Part shown: one piece after another, positions 16,699 through 24,941 of the stretch | Layout: each line of letters begins with the position of its first letter | Numbering within the stretch: position 1 is the first letter of the stretch | Assembly (NCBI GenBank): GCA_020440705.1 | Contig: JAGRNP010000025.1 | Coordinates: 1-32,031 of the forward strand | Direction of reading: 5' to 3' | DNA: 32,031 bases | Source: a bacterium | GTDB taxonomy: Bacteria > Krumholzibacteriota > Krumholzibacteriia > LZORAL124-64-63 | Made by a program: the position numbers and the translations under genes | Notes under the pieces: generated by a model | Database searches by the model: none | Seen by the model: the letters and a program-made list of their open reading frames with translations, nothing else | Told to the model about the DNA's origin: nothing

Positions 16699-16746
16699 GC
16701 CATTTAGCCTAAATCACAATCCAAATAAGACTAAATTGGCCACGCG

Positions 16747-17187
16747 TCAAACCATGTCGAATCCCAGCTCTCGCAGCGGCGGCGAGGTCGTCTCCTCGGC
16801 CAGCAGCTCCGCCACGGTGGAGCGGGCGAACGCGTCCTCCATTTCGCCCATGGCCTTGTCCAGCCGCCCGTGCAGGGGGCAGAGGCGGTTGGCGTGGCCC
16901 TTCAGGTGAAGCGGGCACGCGTGGATGCGCTGGATCGGATCGACTGCGCTGATAACGTCGAGAACCGACAGGGAGGCCGGATCCCGGTCCAGGCGAAACC
17001 CCCCCGTCCGACCGGGGCTCGAGCTGACGATCCCGGACCGCGCCAGGATCTGCAGCACCTTCGACAGGTACCCCGGCGGAATCTGAACCGCATCGGAAAT
17101 CGCTTTGGTGCCAAGCGCTTCGGTGGGATGGCCGGCCAGCCAGATGACCGCCCGCAGGGCGTATTCCGCCGTTCTCGAGATCGTCAT
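16747..17187 (-). CDS. Rrf2-family transcriptional regulator (probable NO-responsive repressor)
   Basis: The 146-aa protein begins with a winged helix typical of Rrf2 (ISRTAEYALRAVIWLA, IPPGYLSKVLQILARSGIV, GRTGGFRLDRDP). The sensor segment contains only two Cys, Cys91 and Cys103, in a duplicated CPLH...CPLH pattern with several His. Classical IscR/NsrR members carry three Cys. Family members such as NsrR bind a [2Fe-2S] or [4Fe-4S] cluster and release DNA upon NO attack. Divergence from ric and norB makes NO the likely signal (inference). I chose the ATG at 17187 because GAGGAGG lies eight bases upstream. One of two dyads overlaps its own -35 region, suggesting autorepression. Confidence 0.9.
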   Translation of the reverse strand: MTISRTAEYALRAVIWLAGHPTEALGTKAISDAVQIPPGYLSKVLQILARSGIVSSSPGRTGGFRLDRDPASLSVLDVISAVDPIQRIHACPLHLKGHANRLCPLHGRLDKAMGEMEDAFARSTVAELLAEETTSPPLRELGFDMV

Positions 17188-17212
17188 GTCCGTCGCCTCC
17201 TCGGTTGCCGCA

Positions 17213-17241
17213 ATTCTAATCAAACTAGACCTTGACGTCCA
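17213..17241 (-). promoter_or_regulatory. Predicted rrf2 promoter
   Basis: On the minus strand TGGACG (-35) and TAGAAT (-10) are spaced by 17 bases, upstream of the Rrf2 start. The -35 falls inside the left ACCT-N8-AGGT dyad, as expected for an autorepressed gene. Confidence 0.45.
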
Positions 17242-17244
17242 GGT
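17229..17244. promoter_or_regulatory. Candidate Rrf2 operator, left copy
   Basis: ACCTTGACGTCCAGGT is a 16-bp imperfect dyad (ACCT...ACGT...AGGT). It is one of two related sites in the rrf2/ric divergent spacer, 35 bp centre to centre from the other. It overlaps the predicted rrf2 -35. Confidence 0.55.
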
Positions 17245-17263
17245 TTACGTTGTACAAACTTAA

Positions 17264-17279
17264 ACCTGGATGTTGAGGT
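17264..17279. promoter_or_regulatory. Candidate Rrf2 operator, right copy
   Basis: ACCTGGATGTTGAGGT matches the reverse complement of the left copy at 13 of 16 bases. The ten-base arms TCCAGGTTTA (17238-17247) and TAAACCTGGA (17261-17270) are perfectly inverted around TTGTACAA. The site lies 29 bases before the ric start codon, where bound repressor would block ric-norB transcription. Confidence 0.55.
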
Positions 17280-17308
17280 ATTGGTTTCCAACCCCCGAAG
17301 GAGCTGTC

Positions 17309-18058
17309 ATGACCACCGGAACGGAGAAGACGGTCGGGACCTGGGTCGCCGAACGTCTGGGCCGCCACGCGGTCTTCGCGCACTACGGCATCGACTTCTG
17401 CTGCGGCGGCGCCACCCCGCTGGCCGTCGCCTGCCGCGACGCCGGCCACGACGCCGACGAGGTCCTCGCCGCCCTCGCCGCGGACGACCGGGCCGCCGCG
17501 ACCCGCGTCGACCCCGGCACGGCCGACTGGACCCGGGTTCCCCTGGCGGCCCTCTGCGACCACATCGAGTCGACCCACCATACGTTCATGAAGTCGATCC
17601 TGCCGCGCATCGCCCAGCTGCTGGGCAAGGTCGTCGACGCCCACGGGACGCATCACCCCGAACTCGCCGATGTCGCCGGCGTCTTCGCCGACCTGCGCGG
17701 GGAGATCTCAGACCACCTGGCGAAGGAAGAGCAGGTCCTCTTCCCGCTCATCCGGCGCATGGAGACTACGGGCGAGGTGCCCCGGGCCCACTGCGGATCG
17801 GTCGGCAACCCCATCCGGGTCATGGAGCACGAGCACGACCGGGCCGGCGAGGCCCTGCGTCGCCTGCGGGAACTGACCGGAGGCTACGAGGCGCCCGCCG
17901 ACGGCTGCACCACCTACCGGGCGCTCATGGCGGACCTGGCCGAGATGGAGAGCGACCTCCATCTGCACATCCACAAGGAGAACAACATCCTCCACCCCCG
18001 GGCCCGGCGCCTGGAGGACGAACTGGCCGCCCGCGACGGCCGGAAGGGAAACGCGTGA
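17309..18058 (+). CDS. ric: RIC di-iron repair protein (ScdA/YtfE family)
   Basis: The 249-aa product has an N-terminal ScdA_N/DUF542 domain (residues ~15-45; HYGIDFCCGGATPL with the CC pair at 31-32). A hemerythrin-like four-helix domain follows. Its likely iron ligands include His85 (DHIESTHH), His136 and the Glu pair 140/141 (DHLAKEEQ), His174/176 (MEHEHD), and His218-222 with Glu224 (HLHIHKEN). YtfE/ScdA proteins protect or repair Fe-S clusters under nitrosative stress and can release or reduce NO. The start at 17309 is set by GAAGGAG. The stop shares one base with the norB ATG (TGATG), so the two are coupled. Confidence 0.93.
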   Translation: MTTGTEKTVGTWVAERLGRHAVFAHYGIDFCCGGATPLAVACRDAGHDADEVLAALAADDRAAATRVDPGTADWTRVPLAALCDHIESTHHTFMKSILPRIAQLLGKVVDAHGTHHPELADVAGVFADLRGEISDHLAKEEQVLFPLIRRMETTGEVPRAHCGSVGNPIRVMEHEHDRAGEALRRLRELTGGYEAPADGCTTYRALMADLAEMESDLHLHIHKENNILHPRARRLEDELAARDGRKGNA

Positions 18059-20358
18059 TGGACACCCGCAAACTCTGGCTCACCTTCGCCGCGATCATCG
18101 TCGGCTCGTTCGCCGTCCTCGGCTGGTTCGGCCGCGAGATCTACCGCCAGGCCCCGCCTGTCCCGGCGCGGGTCGTGACCACCGACGGCACCGTCCTCTT
18201 CACCGGCGACGACATCCGCGACGGGCAGAACGTCTGGCAGTCGACGGGCGGGCAGGAACTGGGCACGGTCTGGGGACACGGTTCGTACGTGGCGCCGGAC
18301 TGGTCGGCCGACTGGCTGCACCGCGAGGCCGTGCACATCCGTGACGCCTGGTCGCGCCGCGACTACGGCGTGCCGTTCGACCGGCTCGACCCCGAACGCC
18401 AGGCCGGACTCGAAGTGCGCCTGCAGGACGAACTGCGCGCCAACACCTACGATCCCGCCACCGGCGACCTGGTCGTCACGCCGGATCGCGCGGCCGCCAT
18501 CGCGGCCGTGGGTGGCCACGTCAAGTCGTTGTTCGGCGACGACCCCGCCGGGGCCGGACTGCGCGACGCCTACGCCATGCGCACCCCCACCGTGGTCGGC
18601 GCCGATCGGCTCGACGACCTGGCCACGTTCTTCTTCTGGGCGTCGTGGGCCTGCGTCACCGAACGGCCCGGCTCGGACGTGACCTACTCCAACAACTGGC
18701 CCCCCGACACCACCGTGGGCAACCGGCCCACCGGGTCGCTGATCCTGTGGACCGGATTCTCGGTGATTCTGCTCCTGGCGGGGATCGCCGCCCTGGCGTG
18801 GTACTACGCCTCCCACCGCGACCACGAGCTCGACCCGGCCACCCTGCCGGCCGAGGATCCCCTCACGGCGCTGCGGCCGACGGCCTCGATGAAGGCGACG
18901 CTGAAGTACTTCTGGGTCGTGACGGCGTTGATCGTCGTCCAGGTCGTCATGGGCGCGGTGACCGCCCACTACGGCGTCGAGGGTTCGGGCTTCTACGGGC
19001 TGGACCTGAACAGCATCCTGCCCTACAGCGTCTCGCGGACCTGGCACGTGCAGCTGGGGATCTTCTGGATCGCCACGTCCTGGCTCGCGACCGGGCTGTT
19101 CATCGGTCCGGCCGTCTCCGGCCACGAGCCCCGCTTCCAGCGCCTTGGCGTGAACGTCCTCTTCGGCGCCCTGCTCGTCGTCGTGGGCGGCTCCCTCACC
19201 GGCCAGTGGCTGGGCGTGATGCAGAAGCTCGGCCTGATGGAGAACTTCTGGTTCGGCCACCAGGGCTACGAGTACGTCGACCTCGGCCGGCTCTGGCAGA
19301 TCCTGCTGCTGGTGGGTCTGGTGCTGTGGCTCGTGCTGATGGTGCGCGCGCTGCTGCCGGCCCTGCGGCGCAACGACGACAACAAGCCCCTGCTCACCAT
19401 GCTCGTGATCTCGTGCGTGGCCATCGCCGCCTTCTACGGTGCGGGCCTGATGTGGGGCCGCCAGACCAACCTGGCCATGGCCGAGTACTGGCGCTGGTGG
19501 GTGGTGCACCTGTGGGTCGAGGGGTTCTTCGAGGTCTTCGCCACCGTTGTCATCGCCTTCCTCTTCGTGCGCCTGGGGCTGCTGCCGGTGCGCCTGGCCA
19601 CGGCGGCGTCGCTGTTCTCGACGAACGTGTTCCTCGCCGGCGGGATCATCGGCACGTTCCACCACCTCTACTTCACCGGCACCCCGACGGCGGTGCTCGC
19701 GCTGGGCGCCACCTTCTCGGCCCTCGAGGTGGTGCCGCTGGTGCTGCTCGGCTTCGAGGCCTACCACAACCTGCAGATCAGCCGGGCCACAGAGTGGCTC
19801 CGGGCCTACAAGTGGCCCATCTACTGCTTCGTGGCGGTGGCCTTCTGGAATCTGGTCGGGGCCGGCATCTTCGGCTTCCTGATCAACCCGCCCATCGCGC
19901 TCTACTACATGCAGGGCCTGAACACGACGCCGGTGCACGGGCACACCGCCCTGTTCGGGGTGTACGGCATGCTCGGCATCGGGCTCATGCTCTTCGTCCT
20001 GAAGGGCCTGGCCGCCCGGCGGGTCTGGAAGGACGGGGTGATCCGCTTCGCCTTCTGGTCCATCAACATCGGCCTGGCGCTGATGGTCCTGCTCAGCGTG
20101 CTCCCGGTCGGGCTGGCCCAGACGCTGGCCAGCGTGAAGCACGGCCTCTGGTATGCCCGTTCGGCGGAGTTCATGCAGCAGGACTACCTGCAGACCCTGC
20201 GCTGGCTGCGGGTGATCGGCGACACCGTCTTCGCCGTGGGCGTGCTGGCCCTCGGCTGGTTCGTGGCCGGCCTGAAGACCGGCTGGTCGGTGCAGCGGGA
20301 GTTCGACCTGCCGGAGGCCGGTGGCCCGGCGACGGCTCCGGACCGGGTCGGCGCCTGA
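18058..20358 (+). CDS. norB: Quinol-dependent nitric oxide reductase (qNOR, single-subunit NorB)
   Basis: The 766-aa inner-membrane enzyme reduces 2 NO to N2O. Length and the N-terminal extension (TGGQELGTVWGHGSYVAPDW, ~62-81) are those of qNOR, in which NorC is fused without its heme c motif. Metal ligands are in place: His330 (RTWHVQLGIFW), His484 and Glu488 (VVHLWVEGFFE), His535/His536 (GTFHHLYFTG), and His627/His629 (TTPVHGHTALFGVYG). About fourteen membrane helices are predicted. It overlaps the ric stop by one base and is followed by a strong terminator, making ric-norB a two-gene operon. The Rrf2 gene is divergent. The role is NO detoxification or partial denitrification; no other denitrification genes are in the window. 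Confidence 0.96.
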   Translation: MDTRKLWLTFAAIIVGSFAVLGWFGREIYRQAPPVPARVVTTDGTVLFTGDDIRDGQNVWQSTGGQELGTVWGHGSYVAPDWSADWLHREAVHIRDAWSRRDYGVPFDRLDPERQAGLEVRLQDELRANTYDPATGDLVVTPDRAAAIAAVGGHVKSLFGDDPAGAGLRDAYAMRTPTVVGADRLDDLATFFFWASWACVTERPGSDVTYSNNWPPDTTVGNRPTGSLILWTGFSVILLLAGIAALAWYYASHRDHELDPATLPAEDPLTALRPTASMKATLKYFWVVTALIVVQVVMGAVTAHYGVEGSGFYGLDLNSILPYSVSRTWHVQLGIFWIATSWLATGLFIGPAVSGHEPRFQRLGVNVLFGALLVVVGGSLTGQWLGVMQKLGLMENFWFGHQGYEYVDLGRLWQILLLVGLVLWLVLMVRALLPALRRNDDNKPLLTMLVISCVAIAAFYGAGLMWGRQTNLAMAEYWRWWVVHLWVEGFFEVFATVVIAFLFVRLGLLPVRLATAASLFSTNVFLAGGIIGTFHHLYFTGTPTAVLALGATFSALEVVPLVLLGFEAYHNLQISRATEWLRAYKWPIYCFVAVAFWNLVGAGIFGFLINPPIALYYMQGLNTTPVHGHTALFGVYGMLGIGLMLFVLKGLAARRVWKDGVIRFAFWSINIGLALMVLLSVLPVGLAQTLASVKHGLWYARSAEFMQQDYLQTLRWLRVIGDTVFAVGVLALGWFVAGLKTGWSVQREFDLPEAGGPATAPDRVGA

Positions 20359-20388
20359 CGGTTCCGGACCGGCCATGGTCGCGTCCGG

Positions 20389-20426
20389 AGGGGGCGGGGT
20401 CCGATGGGGTGGACCTCGCCCCCTTT
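20389..20426 (+). terminator. Rho-independent terminator of ric-norB
   Basis: AGGGGGCGGGGTCC (20389-20402) pairs with GGACCTCGCCCCCT (20411-20424), giving a 14-bp stem with one G-U pair. The eight-base loop is gatggggt, and a short T run follows. It is ~30 bases after the norB stop. Confidence 0.8.
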
Positions 20427-20457
20427 CCGATCCACGGTGGAGTCGATCCGGCTTCCG

Positions 20458-20466
20458 TGCTAGAAA
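20458..20466 (+). promoter_or_regulatory. Extended -10 for the Vps62-like gene
   Basis: TGC-TAGAAA(T) stands 20 bases upstream of the start codon, just after the norB terminator. This leaves a short leader that contains the ribosome-binding site. No convincing -35 is present. Confidence 0.35.
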
Positions 20467-20485
20467 TCGTGCACGGAGGTCGACC

Positions 20486-23035
20486 ATGCGTGCAGTGTCC
20501 CCGTTTCGATGCCACCGGATCGCGTTCCTGGCCTGCGTCCTCGTTCCCGTGCTGGCAGGGCCGGCGGCGCCCCCCGCCGCCGCCCAGGCCATCGATCGCG
20601 ACGCCTACCTGACCTACGTGCCCCTGGAGTATCCGCCCCTGGTGGCCCGGCCCCGGGCGAACGTCGACTTCGCGCTCTTCGGCGACCCGGCCGCCCCGGG
20701 CTTCATCGACGTCGATCCCCGCGACGGCATCGACGACCGCCGCGGCCGGCGCCTGCACGAGCTGGCCGCCCGCTTCGGGCCGATCATGGTCGCCAACACC
20801 ACGAACCTGCCCATGGACTTCCGGCGCTTCATGGCCGACAGCCGCTCGTTCAACCTCTACGTCGACACCTGGAGCCTGGCCGGCGGCGCCCCGGCGCGGG
20901 TGCGCAGCCGGGAGATCGCCCTCGGCGACATCGTCGACGCGCCGTGCGGCGACACGGCGGCCGCCGAACACGACCCCGCCGGCGACTGCCTGCTGCTCGA
21001 CCTGCTCGAGCGCTACCATCCGGAGCATCCGGACTGGCCGCGGCTGGCGCCCCGCGTGGTCGACGCCGACGAGAACTTCGAGGTGATGTTCTTCGACTTC
21101 CCCGGCGAGGATCCGGAGACCTGGAAGGCGGAGTTCGAGAACGAGTTCTCCCGGCTGCTGCCCGAGCGCTACCACGACTACCTGAAGGTCTTCATGCACC
21201 CGTTCATCCAGGAGCACCGCACGGGCCCCCGCGCCGAGCCGCGCTACGAACTCGTGCTGCAGTACTACTTCTTCTATCCGACCAACGACGGCGGCAACGA
21301 CCACGAGGGCGACTGGGAGCACATCAACGTGTCGGTCACGCCGCACGGGAGCCACGACCGCCTGCTGCGCGCCGCAGAGCTGCAGACCATCCTCGACGGC
21401 ACGGGCGACGACAACGAGCTGGTCATCCGGTACATCGACTACTACTTCCACCACCAGGTGTACCGCATGGACTTCACCCGGCCCGACGCGTACGCCGCGC
21501 GCGAGGCCTGGGAGCGGCAGGTCGAGGACATCGCGCCCGAGCTCTACAACGAGAGGCGCACCTGGCGCGCCATCCGCCGCGTGGCCTGGTGGGACGACAA
21601 GGAGACGGTGGTCAACACCCACCCCATCTGCTACATCGGCGCCGACAACAAGGGCCTCGACCAGCTGCTCTCGCCGCCCGGCGGCACGAACCGCGACTCG
21701 CACGGCACCTACCCCTTCACCGGCCTCTACAAGGACATCGGACCGGGCGGCGCCACCGAGCAGATCAACGCCTTCTTCGACGGCCGGAAGTGGTACCGGC
21801 GGCACGGCGGCGACGTGAGCGGCAGCGACCAGCAGAAGTTCGGCCGCGGCCACGCCGTGCCCTACACGACCCGCAAGCGCATCGAGGTGGTGCCCGACTG
21901 GGAGTGCGTGCTCGAACCGGTGCTGACCGACGTGGAGATGCGGCGCGACTGGTTCTGGCTGCTGCTGCCGGTGCGCTGGGGGTATCCGGCCACGCAGAGC
22001 CCCTTCGCGGGCGTCGTGGCCCACGCCGAGACCGGCAACCTGTCGCCCTTCGGCCCCAACAGCCAGCCCCACTGGAACCGCGTGGGCGGCGACGGCGGCT
22101 CGCACCGCTACGAGCCCCACAGCTTCGAGACCCTCTTCCCCCTGGGCCTGCAGGACTCGTTCGTGAACAGCTGGGGCTACCTGAACCTGACCCTGCCGGT
22201 GATCGCCTCGGTGCCGCCCATCGACTTCGCCTGGCGCCTGGTGGCCTACCCGTTCCGCCGGGCCCTGCAGCGCAACGACCCGGTGTTCTTCCCGACGGAG
22301 AAGATCCCGTCGCGCCTGGTCGGGCTCACCGCCGGCTTCAGCCGCTCGCAGTTCAACGAGGAGGTCGCCCTGCTCGTGCTGAACGGCGATCCGGGAATCG
22401 AACAACTCGTCATGTTCGCCATCACCGAGCCCGACGGCCTGGTCTCGGCGGCGGCCGACGTGCCCCCCGCCGAGCACTGGTGGTGGCAGATCAGCTTCTA
22501 CCTCGGCGACCGCTTCTCGACCCAGAACACCCTGCTCCACTCGCGCAGCGATCTGCGCATCAACGCCGTCGGCCGCACCGGCACGAGCCACACCGCCGCC
22601 ACCGAGCTGAACCTCTGGGAATACGCGGGCAGCTTCCGCTACGACCTGACCGGCCGCGCCCTGCGCCCGTTCCTCAAGCTCGGCTACGGCTGGACCTGGT
22701 ATCGCGCCGAGAACGGCCGCTTCGACGGCATCCCTCTGACCTCGCCGGACGGCCGCTGGCTCTCGCAGCCGTCGTTCGACTCGCTCGGCGACCTGCTCCC
22801 AAGCAGCTGGCACTGGGGCGCCGGCCTGGAGCTGGTCAGCTACCGCAGCGGGGCGCCGTTTCCCGGCGGCATCGACTTCAGCCTGGTCGCCGAGGCCACC
22901 CGCACCCACGCCTCGCTCGACGTCGACACCTGGCTGCTGATCGACCAGAGCAGCAACAACTTCCAGGACTCGGTGATCCAACAGGTGGGCATGGACCGCT
23001 GGACGTTCAGCCTCGGCCTGACGATGGGGTTGTAG
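20486..23035 (+). CDS. Large exported protein with Vps62-like domain and C-terminal beta-barrel
   Basis: The 849-aa precursor has a signal peptide ending near AAAQA (residue ~35). Residues ~255-290 carry YYFFYPTNDGGNDHEGDWEH (motif NDHEGDWEH at 271-279). This acidic/His cluster is characteristic of the Vps62/DUF946-type fold and reminiscent of the GHRHDWE metal-binding motif of NLP cytolysins. Later segments (CYIGADNKG, SHGTYPFTGLYKD) also fit that domain, which probably binds a divalent metal. The last ~250 residues are alternating strands (LRPFLKLGYGWTWYR, WHWGAGLELVSYRS, FSLGLTMGL) like an outer-membrane barrel. GGAGG six bases upstream fixes the start. Function is unknown; a surface-attached lipase- or toxin-like activity is speculation. 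It faces the GH gene with a 12-base gap. Confidence 0.75.
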   Translation: MRAVSPFRCHRIAFLACVLVPVLAGPAAPPAAAQAIDRDAYLTYVPLEYPPLVARPRANVDFALFGDPAAPGFIDVDPRDGIDDRRGRRLHELAARFGPIMVANTTNLPMDFRRFMADSRSFNLYVDTWSLAGGAPARVRSREIALGDIVDAPCGDTAAAEHDPAGDCLLLDLLERYHPEHPDWPRLAPRVVDADENFEVMFFDFPGEDPETWKAEFENEFSRLLPERYHDYLKVFMHPFIQEHRTGPRAEPRYELVLQYYFFYPTNDGGNDHEGDWEHINVSVTPHGSHDRLLRAAELQTILDGTGDDNELVIRYIDYYFHHQVYRMDFTRPDAYAAREAWERQVEDIAPELYNERRTWRAIRRVAWWDDKETVVNTHPICYIGADNKGLDQLLSPPGGTNRDSHGTYPFTGLYKDIGPGGATEQINAFFDGRKWYRRHGGDVSGSDQQKFGRGHAVPYTTRKRIEVVPDWECVLEPVLTDVEMRRDWFWLLLPVRWGYPATQSPFAGVVAHAETGNLSPFGPNSQPHWNRVGGDGGSHRYEPHSFETLFPLGLQDSFVNSWGYLNLTLPVIASVPPIDFAWRLVAYPFRRALQRNDPVFFPTEKIPSRLVGLTAGFSRSQFNEEVALLVLNGDPGIEQLVMFAITEPDGLVSAAADVPPAEHWWWQISFYLGDRFSTQNTLLHSRSDLRINAVGRTGTSHTAATELNLWEYAGSFRYDLTGRALRPFLKLGYGWTWYRAENGRFDGIPLTSPDGRWLSQPSFDSLGDLLPSSWHWGAGLELVSYRSGAPFPGGIDFSLVAEATRTHASLDVDTWLLIDQSSNNFQDSVIQQVGMDRWTFSLGLTMGL

Positions 23036-23047
23036 CGGGGAGCGATC

Positions 23048-24847
23048 CTACTTGAGCAGCACCACGGCCGTCGTGCCGGCGTCGCGGCCGGCTACCCGCG
23101 CGCGCGCGCGGTAGACGCCGCTGGGCAGGGCGCGACCCGCCCGGTCGCGGCCGTTCCAGACCAGGCGCACCTCGTCGCCCGCGGCCACGCGGCGGGGCGG
23201 CGCCCGCCACACGAGCCTCCCGGCCACATCGAAGACGGCGACCTCGGCGTCCCCCGTGCGGGGCGCCGTGAGACGGATCGTCGTGCGCGGGTTGCAGGGA
23301 TTCGGCCACGCGCGCAGCTCGCCCGCGACCGCGGCCGGCGGCCCGTCGCCCGCCGCGCTCAGGTCGCCGGCGCGCTCGGCGATGCCGTCGACGGCGATCC
23401 AGCCGTCGGGCCCGGTCTCGGCGTCGACCACCGCCAGGCGCACCGCCCGGCCCAGCCACGGGCCGAAATCCCACAGGCGTTCGGCGAAGGCGCCGGTGTT
23501 GTTGGGCCAGATGCGGTCGAGCTCGGCGCCGGTCTCGGCGTCGCGCAGGGCCACGTGGCAGGTGCCGGGGTGCAGGCCGCCCGCCAGCAGCAGGCGCAGG
23601 TGGCCGCCGGTGACGGTGAAGGGGCGCGAGACGAAGGTGGCGGTGGCCGTATCGGCCCAGGCCGCGGCCGGCGCCCCGACGCCGCTCAGCGGCCCGCCGT
23701 AGTGCTCGCGGGTGGAGATCCAGCCGTGGCCCTCGACGCCCAGGGGTGCCTCGTCGCGCAGCACCGGATTCTCGCCGAACGCCGGGCCCGCGGCCGCGCC
23801 CGTGCGCTCGGGCCAGTCGGCCGCCAGGGGGTCGGTGGGCACCACGACCGGGGTGAAGCCGCCGTCGTCGAAGCGCAGGCTGTCGCAGCGCATGGTCACG
23901 AACCACGAGCCGTCGCGCGGGTCCTGGTCCTTGGCCAGGCGGGCGAAGACGGCCATGGGCGCGCCGGCGTCGAAGCGTTCGATCTCCGGCGCCCAGCCCG
24001 CGTCCACGGAGGTGCGCGGACTCATCTGCCACAGGGACGGATCGGCGGCCACCATGTGGCTCGTGGGATGGCTCTCGAGATCGAGGTTCTGCTCCACGAA
24101 GAAGAGGTGGTGCCAGCCGTCCTGCACGAGGTACTGCACGCTCTCGAGATCGCGGCTGCGCCCGCCCACGCCGTTGTGCACGTAGAAGGGGCCGGCGTCG
24201 GTCCACGATTCGAGATCGGGCGACACCGCCTTGTGCACGATGCCGAAGCGCGCCGGCGAGCCGCCCTCGTTGCGCAACCCCGCCGTCGAGAGCATCACCC
24301 ACTGTCCGCCGTCGCGGTACACGAACGGATCGCGGAACGAGCTCCAGGCCTGGCTCGGCGCCCAGTGGTAGACGGTGCTGTCGGGCTCGAAGACCGGGTT
24401 CGCCGCGCTCTTGGTCCAGGTCGCGAGGTCGTCGGACCAGGCCAGGCAGGCGCGCTGCACCATGTTCGCCGTCACGCCGGTGTACAGCATGGCCCAGCGC
24501 CCGGTGGCGTCGTCGAAGACCACGTCCGGCGCCCACATGGCCTCGGCGTCGTACCAGTCCGGCCCCACCGTGAGCGCGGCGCCCAGGCGCTGCCAGCGCA
24601 CGAGGTCGTCCGACACCGCGTGCCAGATGGTGTCGGCGGCGGCCGGATGCCCCACCTGCTGGGGGATCGTGTGGTAGAAGGCGTGGTAGGTGCCCGCGTC
24701 GCGCACGAGGGCGAAGTCCCAGACCTGGTTGTCGGCGTGGACGAGGTACGGCGCCTCGAAGTCGAACGACTCCAGGGCCGACGCCGGGACGGCCGACAGG
24801 GCCACGGCGGCCACCGCGAGGGCGAATGCACGGATCAGGCGGGTCAT
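23048..24847 (-). CDS. Exported GH43/GH32-like beta-propeller protein with FlgD-type C-terminal tag
   Basis: The 599-aa precursor has a signal peptide (IRAFALAVAAVALSAVPASA). A five-bladed beta-propeller region follows at ~28-330, with Asp44 (NQVWDFALV), MWAPDVVFD (104-112), the transition-state RDP at 172-174 (SFRDPFVYRDG) and Glu235 (RDLESVQYL). These resemble the Asp/Asp/Glu triad of clan GH-F/GH-J enzymes acting on arabino-, xylo- or fructo-glycans; substrate cannot be told. A jelly-roll-like module lies at ~380-500. The last ~85 residues are the FlgD/Por-type Ig tag (WPNPCNPRTTIRL ... GRALPSGVYRARARV ... VVLLK). I chose the ATG at 24847, which starts the signal peptide; an upstream in-frame extension would begin within its own promoter. 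Confidence 0.8.
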   Translation of the reverse strand: MTRLIRAFALAVAAVALSAVPASALESFDFEAPYLVHADNQVWDFALVRDAGTYHAFYHTIPQQVGHPAAADTIWHAVSDDLVRWQRLGAALTVGPDWYDAEAMWAPDVVFDDATGRWAMLYTGVTANMVQRACLAWSDDLATWTKSAANPVFEPDSTVYHWAPSQAWSSFRDPFVYRDGGQWVMLSTAGLRNEGGSPARFGIVHKAVSPDLESWTDAGPFYVHNGVGGRSRDLESVQYLVQDGWHHLFFVEQNLDLESHPTSHMVAADPSLWQMSPRTSVDAGWAPEIERFDAGAPMAVFARLAKDQDPRDGSWFVTMRCDSLRFDDGGFTPVVVPTDPLAADWPERTGAAAGPAFGENPVLRDEAPLGVEGHGWISTREHYGGPLSGVGAPAAAWADTATATFVSRPFTVTGGHLRLLLAGGLHPGTCHVALRDAETGAELDRIWPNNTGAFAERLWDFGPWLGRAVRLAVVDAETGPDGWIAVDGIAERAGDLSAAGDGPPAAVAGELRAWPNPCNPRTTIRLTAPRTGDAEVAVFDVAGRLVWRAPPRRVAAGDEVRLVWNGRDRAGRALPSGVYRARARVAGRDAGTTAVVLLK

Positions 24848-24898
24848 GGGTCGCGGTGCCGTTCCGGGGTTGCGTGTGGGCGATCGCTTCGGCCCGTC

Positions 24899-24907
24899 AT
24901 TATACCA
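24899..24907 (-). promoter_or_regulatory. Extended -10 of the GH-like gene
   Basis: On the minus strand the bases read TGG-TATAAT, a perfect extended -10. They lie ~52 bases upstream of the start codon, in the spacer after the winged-helix gene. No -35 is needed for this class and none is clear. Confidence 0.55.
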
Positions 24908-24941
24908 CATCCGGCCGCTGGGGCGGGGTGGGCGGCGGCCG

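Noticed and set aside
16660-16700. Sigma54-type promoter for amt
   Set aside because: TGGC is present, but no GC at the required spacing and orientation toward amt.
17914-20592. Long minus-strand frame opposite norB
   Set aside because: Antisense shadow of a fully diagnostic qNOR gene.
20171-22981. A 936-codon minus-strand frame opposite the Vps62-like gene
   Set aside because: Low-complexity Val/Ala/Gly/Arg composition, no ribosome-binding site, crosses the norB terminator.
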